A DNA stretch of 64,000 nt from Nocardioides marinus (lineage in GTDB: Bacteria; Pseudomonadota; Alphaproteobacteria; Rhodobacterales; Rhodobacteraceae): positions 62,001-126,000 of the forward strand of contig JAHVJD010000001.1 in NCBI GenBank assembly GCA_019801415.1. The letters run 5' to 3'. Of this stretch, positions 46,485 to 56,364 are shown one piece after another. Both the position numbers and the translations under genes were made by a program. The notes under the pieces were generated by a model. That model did no database searches and was not told the origin of the DNA. It saw only the letters and a program-made list of their open reading frames with translations. The stretch's first letter is position 1; every line of letters starts with the position of its first letter.

Positions 46485-46633
46485 TAACGGAGCGCATTTG
46501 GTCCGCGCGGCCCGGTCTGAAACCGGATTTCCTGCGCACCTTTACAGCTTGAGGTACACCAGACGCCGTGTCAGACATGTCGCGCCGCAAGAGCACCAAA
46601 AATATTTCAACATTGCCGCCGACAGGACATTGC

Positions 46634-47809
46634 ATGACGACCCCCCGCACACAGGCCACCTTTGTCTCGCCCATCGTCGAATCGCGCCGCTGGCTTGACG
46701 GCGTGGACTTCCCCAAGAACCGGCCCCTGCTGAACGTCAGCCAGGCGGCACCTGCCGAAGCTCCGCCCGAAGGGCTGCGCCGGGCCATGGCCGAGGCCGT
46801 CCTGCAGGACACCGCCGCGCATCTTTATGGGCCCGTGCTGGGCAACCCGGACCTGCGGCAGGCGCTGGCGGCACAGATCTCCAGCCATTACGAGGCACGG
46901 ATCACGGCGGATCAGGTAGCCATCACCTCCGGCTGCAACCAGGCCTTTGCCGCCACCATATCGGCGCTCTGCGGCGAAGGGGACGATGTCATCATCCCGG
47001 TCCCTTGGTACTTCAATCACAAGATGTGGCTGGACATGACCGGCGTCCGCGCGCAGCCGCTGCAGGTCGGGTCGGGCATGCTGCCCTCGGTCGCCGAGGC
47101 CGAGGCTCTGATCACGCCCCGCACGCGGGCCATCGTGCTGGTTACGCCCAACAACCCGACCGGCGTCGAATACCCCGCCGAATTGCTCCGCGACTTCTTT
47201 GAGCTCGCGCGCGCCCGGAACCTCACGCTGATCGTGGACGAGACCTATCGCGATTTCGACAGCCGCGAGGGCGCGCCGCACGGGCTCTTTCAGTTGCCGA
47301 ACTGGCCCGAGACACTGATCCACCTCTATTCGTTTTCCAAAGCCTACCGGCTTACCGGGCACCGGGTCGGCGCGATTGCCGCCGCACCGGCCAGGCTGTT
47401 TGAAATGGAGAAGTTCCTCGACACCGTCACCATATGCCCGGCGCAACTCGGACAGATCGGCGCGCTTTGGGGGATCGAAAACCTTGGCAGCTGGCTGGCA
47501 GAAGAGCGGCGGGAAATCCTCGCCCGGCGCGCCGCCATCGAAGCTGGCTTTCCCACCCTTGCCGCCCGCGGTTGGAAACTTTTGGGGTGCGGGGCCTATT
47601 TCGCCTATGTCGAGCATCCCTTCAAGCAAAGCGCCGAGGACATCGCGCGCAGGCTGGTCGCCGAGGCCTCGGTGCTGATGTTGCCGGGCTCGATGTTCAT
47701 GCCGGCGGACAATCCCGACGGCGCACGCCAGTTCCGGATTGCCTTTGCCAATGTCGATGTCGACGGCATCGCCGAGTTGTTCGACCGGCTGGCGGCGTTC
47801 GACGCCTGA
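46634..47809 (+). CDS. PLP-dependent class I/II aminotransferase
   Basis: 391 residues of fold-type I. K236 in YSFSKAYRLTGHRVG is the pyridoxal phosphate lysine; D202 and Y205 (IVDETYRDFD) and NNPTG (about 173-177) contact the cofactor. It is probably an aspartate- or aromatic-type transaminase. Its substrate cannot be given from sequence. The ATG at 46634 has AGGA six bases upstream; an earlier in-frame start adds an Arg/Ser-rich head. Confidence 0.85.
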   Translation: MTTPRTQATFVSPIVESRRWLDGVDFPKNRPLLNVSQAAPAEAPPEGLRRAMAEAVLQDTAAHLYGPVLGNPDLRQALAAQISSHYEARITADQVAITSGCNQAFAATISALCGEGDDVIIPVPWYFNHKMWLDMTGVRAQPLQVGSGMLPSVAEAEALITPRTRAIVLVTPNNPTGVEYPAELLRDFFELARARNLTLIVDETYRDFDSREGAPHGLFQLPNWPETLIHLYSFSKAYRLTGHRVGAIAAAPARLFEMEKFLDTVTICPAQLGQIGALWGIENLGSWLAEERREILARRAAIEAGFPTLAARGWKLLGCGAYFAYVEHPFKQSAEDIARRLVAEASVLMLPGSMFMPADNPDGARQFRIAFANVDVDGIAELFDRLAAFDA

Positions 47810-47926
47810 AGCGTTCCGGTCACGCCGCAATCACCTTGCTCCGCTGCGAGCAGCCGCGTATTCAGTCAGCGGCATTTATTCCCGCCGGGGCCGCTCCCCG
47901 CAGGACACATCACTAAAGAGGGCATC

Positions 47927-49768
47927 ATGGCCGCAGGCATGAAAAAGCTATCAAAAACCTTTGTCTGGATCCTGATGGGGATGCTGATCGTGGGTCTCGC
48001 CGGTTTCGGCGCGGTGAACTTCACCAGCTCGGCGTCGTCTGTTGCCCGCGTCGGCGATCAGGAAGTCCGCATTGCCGACTACGTGCGCGAGCTGCGTCGC
48101 GAGCAACAGTCGCTGCAATCCCAGACCGGCCAGCCCGTCACCATGGCGCAGCTCAGCGCCTTCGGGATCGATCGCATGGTTCTTGGACGGCTGATCTCAA
48201 TCGCTGCCCTCGATCACGAAGCGGCCGAACTGGGACTGTCGATTGGCGACGAAAACCTGATCAAGGAACTTGCCGCCATTGACGCGTTCCAAGGCGTGGA
48301 CGGCAAATTCGACCGCGAGGCTTACAGCTTCGCGCTCAACAATGTCGGGTTGAGCGAAAACGAATTCGAGGCAGATCTGCGCCGTGAGGCCGCACGCACT
48401 CTGATCCAGGGCGCGATACTGGCTGGCGCTGACATGCCTGACACGCTGACGAAAACGCTGACCGACTACATCGGTGCGCGCCGCAGCTTCTCCTACGTGC
48501 AGCTGAATGCAGGCGACATTGCCCTCACCGCCGAGGTGCCGTCGGACGAAACGCTGCGGGAATATTACGGCGCGCATCAGGAGCGGTTCATGCTCCCGGA
48601 AACCAAGGTCATCACCTATGCAGCGCTGCGTCCCGACATGCTGCTGGACGAAATCGAAATCCCGGAGGAAAATCTGGAGAAACTGTTCCACGATCGTGCC
48701 GACCAGTACCAGCAGCCTGAGCGGCGGCTGGTCGAACGCCTGGTCTTCGCGGACGAAGAACGCGCCGCCAGCGCCAAGGCGCAGTTGGAAACCGGTGGCG
48801 CCACCTTTGAAAGCCTGGTCGAAAGCCGCGGCCTCAACCTGCAGGACATCGACTTGGGCGACGTTGCAATGGGCGAACTCGGCGCGGCTGGCGAAGCGGT
48901 CTTCTCGGCGGAAGTTGGCGATGTCGTGGGCCCGCTGCCCTCGGATCTCGGCCCTGCCCTGTATCGTGTGAACGGCCGCCTCGAAGCACAGATCACCCCG
49001 TTTGAGCAGGCGGAACCCGAACTGCGCGAAGAGCTGGCATCCGACCGCGCCCGTCGCCTGGTGGAAGCTCAGTCGGAAGACATCGACGATATGCTGGCCG
49101 GCGGTGCCACCCTTGAGGAACTGGCAACCGAGAACGGCCTGGAGTTGGCCCAGATCCACTGGACTGGCGAAGACAGCGAAGGCATCGCCGCCTACCAGGA
49201 GTTCCGCGCCGCTGCCGCCAAGGTGACCGAGGAAGACTTCCCCGAGGTGGACTTTCTCGAGGATGGCAGCCTGTTTGCCCTGCGCCTTGACGAAATTCTG
49301 CCCGAACGCCCGCAGCCCTTTGCCGAGGCCCGCGACAAGGTTCTCGCAGCATGGCAGGCTGATCGACTGGCTGCCGCCCTGCGCGACCAGGGCGAGGCAA
49401 TCCTTGCCGCCGCCGAAGACGCCGGCAGCTTTGCCGAGGATGCGGAAGTCATCACCGAGAACGGCCTGACCCGCACCGCTTACCTGGAGAGCGTTCCGGC
49501 CGACCTGATGGAGCAGGTGTTCGAAATGCAGCCGGGCGAGTTCCGCCTTGTGCAGGATGAGAACTCCGTCGTGATCGTGCGTCTCAACAGCACCCTGCCG
49601 CCCGAGGAAAGCGATGACCTGGCCCTGCTGACCCAGGCCCTCGGCGCGCAGCTCGACCAGTCGCTGGGACAGGCGCTGTTCCAGGCTTACATGCAGGACG
49701 TGCAAACCCGCGCGGAGCCCCGCGTTGACCAGCAGGCGCTGAACGCAGCGCAGGCCAACTTCCAGTAA
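47927..49768 (+). CDS. ppiD: PpiD/SurA-like peptidyl-prolyl isomerase, membrane-anchored
   Basis: 613 residues. One N-terminal membrane helix (about 13-35, WILMGMLIVGLAGFGAVNF) anchors a SurA_N-like chaperone region and a central PPIC-type parvulin domain (about 255-350, including ERLVFADEERAASAKAQLETG and ALYRVNGR), with a long acidic helical C-terminus. It should fold proteins leaving the Sec translocon. trpE starts 14 bases after its stop, an arrangement I associate with Rhodobacterales. The start used has AGAGG upstream; a Met four codons in is also possible. Confidence 0.85.
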   Translation: MAAGMKKLSKTFVWILMGMLIVGLAGFGAVNFTSSASSVARVGDQEVRIADYVRELRREQQSLQSQTGQPVTMAQLSAFGIDRMVLGRLISIAALDHEAAELGLSIGDENLIKELAAIDAFQGVDGKFDREAYSFALNNVGLSENEFEADLRREAARTLIQGAILAGADMPDTLTKTLTDYIGARRSFSYVQLNAGDIALTAEVPSDETLREYYGAHQERFMLPETKVITYAALRPDMLLDEIEIPEENLEKLFHDRADQYQQPERRLVERLVFADEERAASAKAQLETGGATFESLVESRGLNLQDIDLGDVAMGELGAAGEAVFSAEVGDVVGPLPSDLGPALYRVNGRLEAQITPFEQAEPELREELASDRARRLVEAQSEDIDDMLAGGATLEELATENGLELAQIHWTGEDSEGIAAYQEFRAAAAKVTEEDFPEVDFLEDGSLFALRLDEILPERPQPFAEARDKVLAAWQADRLAAALRDQGEAILAAAEDAGSFAEDAEVITENGLTRTAYLESVPADLMEQVFEMQPGEFRLVQDENSVVIVRLNSTLPPEESDDLALLTQALGAQLDQSLGQALFQAYMQDVQTRAEPRVDQQALNAAQANFQ

Positions 49769-49782
49769 CATAGGCACGGACC

Positions 49783-51294
49783 ATGGCTCTGACCCCGGAT
49801 TTCGACACATTTGCAAAGGCGTATGAGGCCGGTGAAAACCAGGTTGTCTACGCCCGCCTGGCTGCCGATCTCGACACCCCCGTGTCGCTGATGCTCAAAC
49901 TGACAGGCGCCCAGAAGGACGCCTTCATGCTGGAGTCCGTCACTGGCGGCGAAGTGCGCGGACGCTACTCGATCATCGGCATGAAACCCGATCTCGTCTG
50001 GCGCTGCCATGGGGAGCAGTCCTCGCTGAACCGGTCCGCACGGTTTGACGCCGAGGCTTTTAGGCCGCAGGACGGCAACCCCTTGGACAACCTGCGCGCC
50101 CTGATCGCCGAAAGCAGGATTGACCTCCCCGACGATCTGCCACAGGCCGCGGCGGGTCTATTCGGCTATCTCGGCTATGATATGATCCGCCTGGTCGAGC
50201 ACCTGCCGGACTTGAACCCGGACCCGCTCGGGCTGCCGGATGCACTGATGATGCGCCCCTCTGTCATCGCCGTGCTCGATGGCGTCAAGGGCGAGGTCAC
50301 GGTGGTCTCACCTGTGTGGGTCAGCGAAGGGCAGACCGCCCGCGCCGCCTATGCCCAGGCGGCGGAACGGGTGATGGACGCCGTGCGGGATCTGGAACGC
50401 TCCATGCCGTCGGAAAGCCGCGATCTGGGCGACGCCGACGAGGTCGCGCCGCCACAGTCAAACTTCACCAAGGACGGCTACATGGCCGCGGTCGAGAAGG
50501 CCAAGGAGTACATCCGCGCAGGCGACATCTTCCAGGTGGTTCCGGCACAGCGCTGGACCCAGGAATTCCGTCAACCGCCGTTTGCGCTCTATCGTTCGCT
50601 GCGCCGCACCAACCCGTCGCCGTTCATGTTCTACTTCAACTTCGGCGGCTTCCAGGTGGTTGGCGCAAGCCCCGAAATCCTGGTCCGCGTCTTCGGGCAG
50701 GAGGTCACGATCCGTCCGATCGCGGGCACCCGCCCCCGTGGTGCAACACCCGAAGAAGACAAGGCGCTGGAGGCCGATCTGCTGGCCGACAAGAAGGAGC
50801 TGGCGGAACATCTGATGCTGCTGGACCTCGGCCGCAACGACACTGGCCGGGTTTCCAAGATCGGCACCGTGCGCCCGACCGAGAAGTTCATCATCGAACG
50901 CTACAGCCACGTGATGCACATCGTCTCCAACGTCGTCGGTGAACTGGCCGAGGACAAGGACGCGCTGGACGCCTTCTTTGCCGGTATGCCTGCAGGCACC
51001 GTTTCCGGCGCCCCCAAGGTGCGCGCGATGGAAATCATCGATGAGCTGGAGCCGGAGAAGCGCGGCATCTACGGCGGCGGTGTCGGCTACTTTTCCGCAG
51101 GTGGCGACATGGACATGTGCATCGCCCTGCGTACCGCCATCGTCAAGGATCAGAAGCTCTACATCCAGGCCGGGGGCGGCGTTGTCTATGACAGCGATCC
51201 CGAGGCGGAATACATGGAAACCGTGCACAAGTCGAATGCCATCCGGCGCGCCGCGGCAGACGCTGCGCGTTTCACTGGAAACGGCAACCGCTGA
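49783..51294 (+). CDS. trpE: Anthranilate synthase component I
   Basis: 503 residues, the usual length. The N-terminal domain has the MLES motif (residues 49-52) linked to tryptophan feedback binding; the C-terminal chorismate-binding domain has GDIFQVVPAQRW, PIAGTRPRG, LLDLGRNDTGRV, PAGTVSGAPKVRAMEIIDELE and GGGVGYFSAGG. It turns chorismate and ammonia into anthranilate together with TrpG, encoded 2 kb away. No leader peptide or attenuator is seen before it. It is probably read through from ppiD. Confidence 0.95.
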   Translation: MALTPDFDTFAKAYEAGENQVVYARLAADLDTPVSLMLKLTGAQKDAFMLESVTGGEVRGRYSIIGMKPDLVWRCHGEQSSLNRSARFDAEAFRPQDGNPLDNLRALIAESRIDLPDDLPQAAAGLFGYLGYDMIRLVEHLPDLNPDPLGLPDALMMRPSVIAVLDGVKGEVTVVSPVWVSEGQTARAAYAQAAERVMDAVRDLERSMPSESRDLGDADEVAPPQSNFTKDGYMAAVEKAKEYIRAGDIFQVVPAQRWTQEFRQPPFALYRSLRRTNPSPFMFYFNFGGFQVVGASPEILVRVFGQEVTIRPIAGTRPRGATPEEDKALEADLLADKKELAEHLMLLDLGRNDTGRVSKIGTVRPTEKFIIERYSHVMHIVSNVVGELAEDKDALDAFFAGMPAGTVSGAPKVRAMEIIDELEPEKRGIYGGGVGYFSAGGDMDMCIALRTAIVKDQKLYIQAGGGVVYDSDPEAEYMETVHKSNAIRRAAADAARFTGNGNR

Positions 51295-51348
51295 ACGGTC
51301 GAAAACCGCATTGGCAGGTGTCTGTCGAGATTTATTCCGGCCAATAGC

Positions 51349-51378
51349 AACGGCGCCCAATCCGGGCGCCGTTTTTTT
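51349..51378 (+). terminator. terminator after trpE
   Basis: AACGGCGCCC / GGGCGCCGTT with a five-base loop followed by seven T on the plus strand (about five beyond the stem). The convergent deacetylase gene ends six bases further. Confidence 0.9.
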
Positions 51379-51383
51379 CATGG

Positions 51384-53081
51384 TTATTTGGGCGGCAGTT
51401 TGGCCAGCAGGCTGGCCGACACCGGTGCCAGGGCGACGCGGCTCGCCCGGTCCTGAAGCCCCCAGATCAGCAGGGCGGAAATCGTATCCGGCCGCAGCCG
51501 GCCCAACATGATCACCGCGCCCTCCTGCCCGGCCCGGAAGGCCGCCTGATCCAGGAAGCGCCGGATTGCACGTGGGTCCTGCCCGGCACCGTCGAAATCC
51601 CGGAACACCACGCCCGCGGGAACCCCGTCACGCAGCGCCAGTTTCTGCACCGTGTTCAAGCCGCTGTTCTGGGTCACCAGCCCGTAACCGGCTGATGCGG
51701 CCACGGCCGCAACCTGATCCGCCAGCGGGCGGTTTCCCTGCACCCCGGTCTCCACACCTTCGAGGATTGCCACCGCTTCGGGCAGTTGCCGCCGCCAGAC
51801 CTCCAGCGCCGTTTCGGCATCCTGCGGCGCAGCGTCGCGGGGCAAGTCGGCCAGCATCAGGACTTCGAACCCGGCCGCGCGCCGCGCCGCCATCTTGGCG
51901 GCGGCATCGGGGTCCTCCGGGTCGATTGCAAAGCTCAAGGGATAGGGGAACTCCGCCAGCGCCTCGGCTCCGACAGCGCCCTCATCGTCGATCAGTACAA
52001 TGGACATCAGCGGCCGCCCGTCCCGGTTCTCGAAGGGTTCGGAGTAAGCCGCAAAAGGCAGAACTCCGGATGCAACTGCGCTGATCCGCTCTTCGTCATC
52101 CCGTTCGGTCAAGGGCACCACCGGCGTTCCGATCTGCGGCGACAGGCTGGCGGTATCCTCGACCTGATCGGTCTCGGCCTCAGCTGAAGGCGTTTTCGCT
52201 TCAGGCAGGTCGGTGTCGCTTGCCTCGTTTTCCGGCACTGCGGGCGCAATGCCGATCACAGGCAACGTCGTGGCGCGCGGCGGGGTGCCAATGTCCGGAG
52301 CCTGCGACACAGCCTCACCAGAGGGCGGCGTGACAACCGTCACCGCATCGGATCGAGGGGCGTCCTCGGGTGCGACAACGGGGTCATCACTTGGCGGAAG
52401 TGTCGCCAGAACATCTTCCTCAACCGCTTCGCGGTCATCGGCGTCGCTTTCAACCGGCAGCGGCGCAGGGTCTGTCGCGGCGACAACGGCAGCCTCGGTC
52501 TGCGGCGCAGGCGGCACCTCGGGCTGTTGCAGCTGCGGCTGCGGCTCCGTTACCGTTTCTGCCCCACCGACCGCGGGCGCCTGCGCGACATCCGGTCCAG
52601 CCGTCTCGGCGATTGCCGTATCCGCGCTCACCTCGGGACGTTGCGTCGGCGTGGTATCTGCATCTGACAAAGCACTCAGATCGTCGGGGGCCACCAGCGA
52701 ACCAGGGCCGGTCGGCTGCGCCTCGGCAAGGTCAGCGTCTCGCGCCAATTCTTGCGTCGGCGCGTCCTGTCCGCTTGGCGCGCCATTCGGCAGCTGTGGG
52801 GTGGCACCGGTTTCAGGCGCCGGGGACAGCGGCGCATCGCTTGCAGCGTCGCTGCTCGCATCCGCATTGTCAGTGGTCTCGACCATCTCGGGCGCAGGCT
52901 GCGACCTCGAACCGGCCTCCGCAAGGCCCGGGTCGAGATCACCTGTAGCGCCAACCGGCTGATCCGCCTTTGGTGCGCCAGAGGTCAGCCGCTCGGGCAA
53001 TGGCACCGACAGCGACAACATCATCATCCCGCCTGCAGCCAGCAACGCTCCGACACTCACGCCGCCCAGAAATCCCCGCAT
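51384..53081 (-). CDS. Divergent polysaccharide deacetylase family protein with long disordered stalk
   Basis: 565 residues. A membrane helix near residues 5-25 is followed by about 290 residues rich in Ala, Pro, Asp, Glu, Thr and Ser with little predicted structure, then a compact C-terminal domain of about 230 residues (PLMSIVLIDDEGAVGAEAL, PYPLSFAIDPEDPDA, RAAGFEVLMLADLP, QNSGLNTVQKLALRDGVPAGVVFRDFD) of the YibQ/divergent-deacetylase type. The periplasmic stalk may span peptidoglycan. The family's activity is unknown and most members lack the full metal triad. It lies between trpE and trpGDC on the opposite strand. The ATG at 53081 is chosen over an upstream TTG. Confidence 0.75.
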   Translation of the reverse strand: MRGFLGGVSVGALLAAGGMMMLSLSVPLPERLTSGAPKADQPVGATGDLDPGLAEAGSRSQPAPEMVETTDNADASSDAASDAPLSPAPETGATPQLPNGAPSGQDAPTQELARDADLAEAQPTGPGSLVAPDDLSALSDADTTPTQRPEVSADTAIAETAGPDVAQAPAVGGAETVTEPQPQLQQPEVPPAPQTEAAVVAATDPAPLPVESDADDREAVEEDVLATLPPSDDPVVAPEDAPRSDAVTVVTPPSGEAVSQAPDIGTPPRATTLPVIGIAPAVPENEASDTDLPEAKTPSAEAETDQVEDTASLSPQIGTPVVPLTERDDEERISAVASGVLPFAAYSEPFENRDGRPLMSIVLIDDEGAVGAEALAEFPYPLSFAIDPEDPDAAAKMAARRAAGFEVLMLADLPRDAAPQDAETALEVWRRQLPEAVAILEGVETGVQGNRPLADQVAAVAASAGYGLVTQNSGLNTVQKLALRDGVPAGVVFRDFDGAGQDPRAIRRFLDQAAFRAGQEGAVIMLGRLRPDTISALLIWGLQDRASRVALAPVSASLLAKLPPK

Positions 53082-53273
53082 GCCTGTTCTGCCTCTCAAT
53101 CCGTATTGCCTGTGGCGCGTCCGACTGCGACTTCGACCGCGGGCCTGTTGCCGCCCGCTCCGGTCAATCGCCTTTCCTGCCCTTGACGCTGCCTCTTATC
53201 CCTGAACATGTATGTTGCAACGACTATACTGTGGCGCGGCCCCCGCCCGCCACCCTTAAAAGAGCCCGCCAAG
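53082..53273. promoter_or_regulatory. divergent promoter region of the deacetylase and trpG genes
   Basis: 192 bases. TATACT at about 53224 could be a -10 element for trpG, and GTTGCAAC at 53213-53220 is an 8-bp palindrome next to it. No tryptophan-rich leader peptide or attenuator hairpins are apparent. Confidence 0.3.
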
Positions 53274-53855
53274 ATGCTGCTGCTGATCGACAACTACGAC
53301 TCCTTTACCTACAACCTCGTCCATTACCTCGGTGAGCTTGGCGCGGAAATGGAAGTGCGCCGAAACGATGCCATCGACGTGCAGGAAGCCATGGCCATGA
53401 AGCCCGCGGGCATCCTGCTGTCGCCGGGCCCCTGTGATCCGGACCAGGCGGGCATCTGCCTCGCCCTGACAGAAGCCGCCGCCGAGACCCGCACGCCGCT
53501 GCTTGGCGTTTGCCTTGGCCATCAGACCATCGGACAGGCCTTTGGTGGCAAGGTGGTGCGCTGCCATGAGATCGTGCATGGCAAGATGGGCGCGATGCAC
53601 CACAAGGATGTCGGCCTTTTCAAAGGCTTGCCCTCCCCGTTTGAGGCAACTCGCTACCACTCTCTGGTGGTGGACCGCGAAACGCTTCCCGCCTGCCTGG
53701 AGGTCACCGCGGAGTTGGAAGACGGGACCATCATGGGGCTTCAGCATCGGGACCTTCCGATTCACGGGGTGCAGTTCCACCCCGAGTCCATTGCCTCGGA
53801 ACACGGCCACGCGCTGCTGAAGAACTTTCTTGACGTGATGAAGGTGCCGGCATGA
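53274..53855 (+). CDS. trpG: Anthranilate synthase glutamine amidotransferase component
   Basis: 193 residues. It is a class I amidotransferase with [17 protein letters not shown], catalytic cysteine in [10 protein letters not shown] and the His-Glu pair in [13 protein letters not shown]. It supplies ammonia from glutamine to TrpE. I choose the ATG at 53274; an upstream in-frame ATG would add 22 unusual residues. A 4-bp overlap links it to trpD. Confidence 0.94.
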   Translation: MLLLIDNYDSFTYNLVHYLGELGAEMEVRRNDAIDVQEAMAMKPAGILLSPGPCDPDQAGICLALTEAAAETRTPLLGVCLGHQTIGQAFGGKVVRCHEIVHGKMGAMHHKDVGLFKGLPSPFEATRYHSLVVDRETLPACLEVTAELEDGTIMGLQHRDLPIHGVQFHPESIASEHGHALLKNFLDVMKVPA

Positions 53856-54871
53856 GCGAACAGCTGAAACCGCTGATCGGTGCCGCCGCCGAACGCTCCC
53901 TGACCCGCGCGGAGGCTGAACAAGCCTTTACCCTGCTGTTCGAAGGCGAAGCCACGCCCAGCCAGATCGGCGGGTTGCTGATGGCGATGCGCACCCGGGG
54001 TGAAAGCGTTGATGAATACGCCGCCGCGGCCGCCGTGATGCGCGCCAAGTGCAACCCGGTCAAGGCCCCGGCCGGAGCGATCGACATCGTCGGCACCGGA
54101 GGGGACGGCAAGAACACGTTGAACATCTCCACCGCGACGGCCTTTGTGACCGCCGGCGCCGGGGTGGTGGTGGCCAAGCATGGCAACCGCAACCTCAGCT
54201 CCAAATCCGGCACCGCGGATCTGCAATCGCAGATGGGGATCAACGTGATGATCGGGGCCAAGGTCGTGGAGAAGGCCATAAACGAGGCCGGGATCGGCTT
54301 CATGATGGCGCCCATGCACCACCCCGCGGTGGCGCATGTCATGCCGACCCGGTCCGAGCTGGGCACTCGCACGATCTTCAACATTCTCGGCCCGCTGACC
54401 AATCCAGCAAACGTCAAGCGGCAATTGACCGGTGCGTTCAGCCGCGATCTGATCCGTCCGATGGCTGAAACGCTCAAGGCACTGGGTGCCGAGCGCGCAT
54501 GGCTGGTTCATGGCTCCGATGGCACGGACGAGCTGACAATCACGGGTGTAAGCTGGGTCTCGGCACTAGAAGAAACCGGTGAAATCAACGACATGGAAGT
54601 CCACCCTGAACAGGCTGGCTTGCCCGTGCACCCGTTCGAGGCGATCGTCGGCGGCACGCCCGAGGACAACGCGAAAGCCTTCCGGGCCTTGCTGGCTGGC
54701 GACCCCTCCGCCTATCGAGATGCGGTGTTGCTGAACGCCGCCGCCGCCTTGGTCGTGGCAGGCCATGCCTCGGATCTGAAGGACGGCGTGGCCAAGGCTG
54801 CTGACTCCATCGACAGCGGTGCGGCCAAGGCCAAGGTCGAGGCGCTCGCCCGGATCACATCACAAGCATGA
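53852..54871 (+). CDS. trpD: Anthranilate phosphoribosyltransferase
   Basis: 339 residues. PRPP-binding glycine-rich loop [17 protein letters not shown] and the following [19 protein letters not shown], then [17 protein letters not shown] and [10 protein letters not shown], all diagnostic. It joins anthranilate to phosphoribosyl pyrophosphate. It overlaps trpG at its start by 4 bp and ung at its end by 4 bp (ATGA), indicating translational coupling. Confidence 0.95.
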   Translation: MSEQLKPLIGAAAERSLTRAEAEQAFTLLFEGEATPSQIGGLLMAMRTRGESVDEYAAAAAVMRAKCNPVKAPAGAIDIVGTGGDGKNTLNISTATAFVTAGAGVVVAKHGNRNLSSKSGTADLQSQMGINVMIGAKVVEKAINEAGIGFMMAPMHHPAVAHVMPTRSELGTRTIFNILGPLTNPANVKRQLTGAFSRDLIRPMAETLKALGAERAWLVHGSDGTDELTITGVSWVSALEETGEINDMEVHPEQAGLPVHPFEAIVGGTPEDNAKAFRALLAGDPSAYRDAVLLNAAAALVVAGHASDLKDGVAKAADSIDSGAAKAKVEALARITSQA

Positions 54872-55539
54872 CCGAGCTGCCGTCCGGGCTGGGCCAATGG
54901 GCGCAGCTTCCATTTTTCGCGGATCACTGGCCGGCCATTGCGTCTGCCTTGCGCGCGGATCAGCGAGACATTCTGCCGCCAGCGTCGCAACGGTTCGCGG
55001 CACTGGAGCTGACCCAGCCCGACGCCACACGCGTGGTTATCCTCGGGCAGGATCCCTATCCCACGCCGGGCCATGCGCATGGGCTGGCGTTCTCCACGGC
55101 ACCGGACGTGCGTCCTCTTCCCCGCTCCTTGTCGAATATTTACAGGGAGTTGGAGGATGATCTTGGCATCCGTCGCCCCAATGGCGACCTGCGCGGTTGG
55201 GCGCAGCAAGGCGTTTTGCTGCTGAATACGGCGCTCACCGTTCCAGCCGGGGCGGCGAACGCGCATCAGAACCTGGGCTGGCAGCATCTGGTTCACCAGG
55301 TCCTGGCGCTCACCTCGTCTCGGCCGACGGCATTTCTCCTTTGGGGAAATGCTGCGCAAAAGCTTGAAAAACATATCAAACCGGGCGATCACCTGATCCT
55401 GAAAACCGCGCATCCCTCGCCACTGTCGGCGCGGCGCGGCTTCTTCGGCTCACGACCCTTTTCGCGGGTTAACACTTGGCTCGCCGCCCGTGGCGAAGAT
55501 ACCATAGACTGGAACGCAGGAACGGAGGCACCGGCATGA
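54868..55539 (+). CDS. ung: Uracil-DNA glycosylase (family 1 Ung)
   Basis: 223 residues. The catalytic water-activating aspartate D62 is in [21 protein letters not shown], and the DNA-leucine-loop motif with H182 is in [13 protein letters not shown]. It removes uracil from DNA in base-excision repair. The family-1 fingerprint is complete and length is normal. It sits between trpD and trpC, linked by ATGA overlaps to both, so it must be co-translated with tryptophan enzymes, an unusual placement. Confidence 0.95.
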   Translation: MTELPSGLGQWAQLPFFADHWPAIASALRADQRDILPPASQRFAALELTQPDATRVVILGQDPYPTPGHAHGLAFSTAPDVRPLPRSLSNIYRELEDDLGIRRPNGDLRGWAQQGVLLLNTALTVPAGAANAHQNLGWQHLVHQVLALTSSRPTAFLLWGNAAQKLEKHIKPGDHLILKTAHPSPLSARRGFFGSRPFSRVNTWLAARGEDTIDWNAGTEAPA

Positions 55540-56348
55540 CCGAAAACGTGCTCGACAAGATCAAGGCCTACAAGCTCGAAGAAGTGGCCGCGGACAAATC
55601 TGCCAAACCCCTCGAAGCAGTGGAGGCCGAGGCCCGCGAGGCCTCGCCTGTGCGCGGCTTTGCCCGCAGCCTGATGCGCGCAAGCCGGACCGGGTATGGC
55701 CTGATTGCAGAAATCAAGAAAGCCAGCCCCTCCAAGGGATTGATCCGGCCGGACTTCAATCCGGCCGAGCTGGCCAAAGCCTATGAGGCAGGCGGCGCGA
55801 CCTGTCTTTCGGTGCTGACTGACACGCCCAGCTTCCAGGGGGCCAAATCCTTCCTGACCGAGGCCCGCGATGCCTGCGCCCTGCCCGCGCTGCGCAAGGA
55901 TTTCATGTATGACCCCTACCAGGTCGCCGAGGCCCGGGCCCTGGGGGCGGACTGCATCCTCATCATCCTCGCCTCCGTGTCGGATGCCCAGGCGCAAGAG
56001 CTGGAGCAATGCGCCTTTGACTGGGAAATGGACGTGCTTCTCGAAGTGCACGACGAGCAAGAGCTGGAGCGTGCCTGCCTGTTGAAATCGCCGCTGATGG
56101 GCATCAACAACCGCAACCTCAAGACCTTCGAGACCTCGCTGGACACCACCCGCACCCTGTCGCGTCTGGTGCCGCCGGATCGCACGATTGTTTGCGAAAG
56201 CGGCCTGTTCACGCCGCAGGATCTGGCCGATATGGCTCGCTATGGCGCCCGCAACTTCCTGATCGGCGAAAGCCTGATGCGACAAGAGGACGTGGCCACG
56301 GCAACCCGCAAGATCCTGGACAACCCTCTGACGCCAAACGCGATGTAA
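55536..56348 (+). CDS. trpC: Indole-3-glycerol phosphate synthase
   Basis: 270 residues, single-function TrpC without fused TrpF. The TIM barrel motifs are [59 protein letters not shown] and [15 protein letters not shown]. The catalytic glutamates and lysines are present. The ATG overlaps the ung stop by 4 bp and follows GGAGG. moaC begins 16 bases later in the same operon. Confidence 0.95.
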   Translation: MTENVLDKIKAYKLEEVAADKSAKPLEAVEAEAREASPVRGFARSLMRASRTGYGLIAEIKKASPSKGLIRPDFNPAELAKAYEAGGATCLSVLTDTPSFQGAKSFLTEARDACALPALRKDFMYDPYQVAEARALGADCILIILASVSDAQAQELEQCAFDWEMDVLLEVHDEQELERACLLKSPLMGINNRNLKTFETSLDTTRTLSRLVPPDRTIVCESGLFTPQDLADMARYGARNFLIGESLMRQEDVATATRKILDNPLTPNAM

Positions 56349-56364
56349 TTCAGGGAGTTACAGG

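Noticed and set aside
48197-49816. 539-codon open frame opposite ppiD
   Set aside because: Antisense shadow; the plus-strand gene has a membrane anchor, parvulin domain and ribosome binding site.
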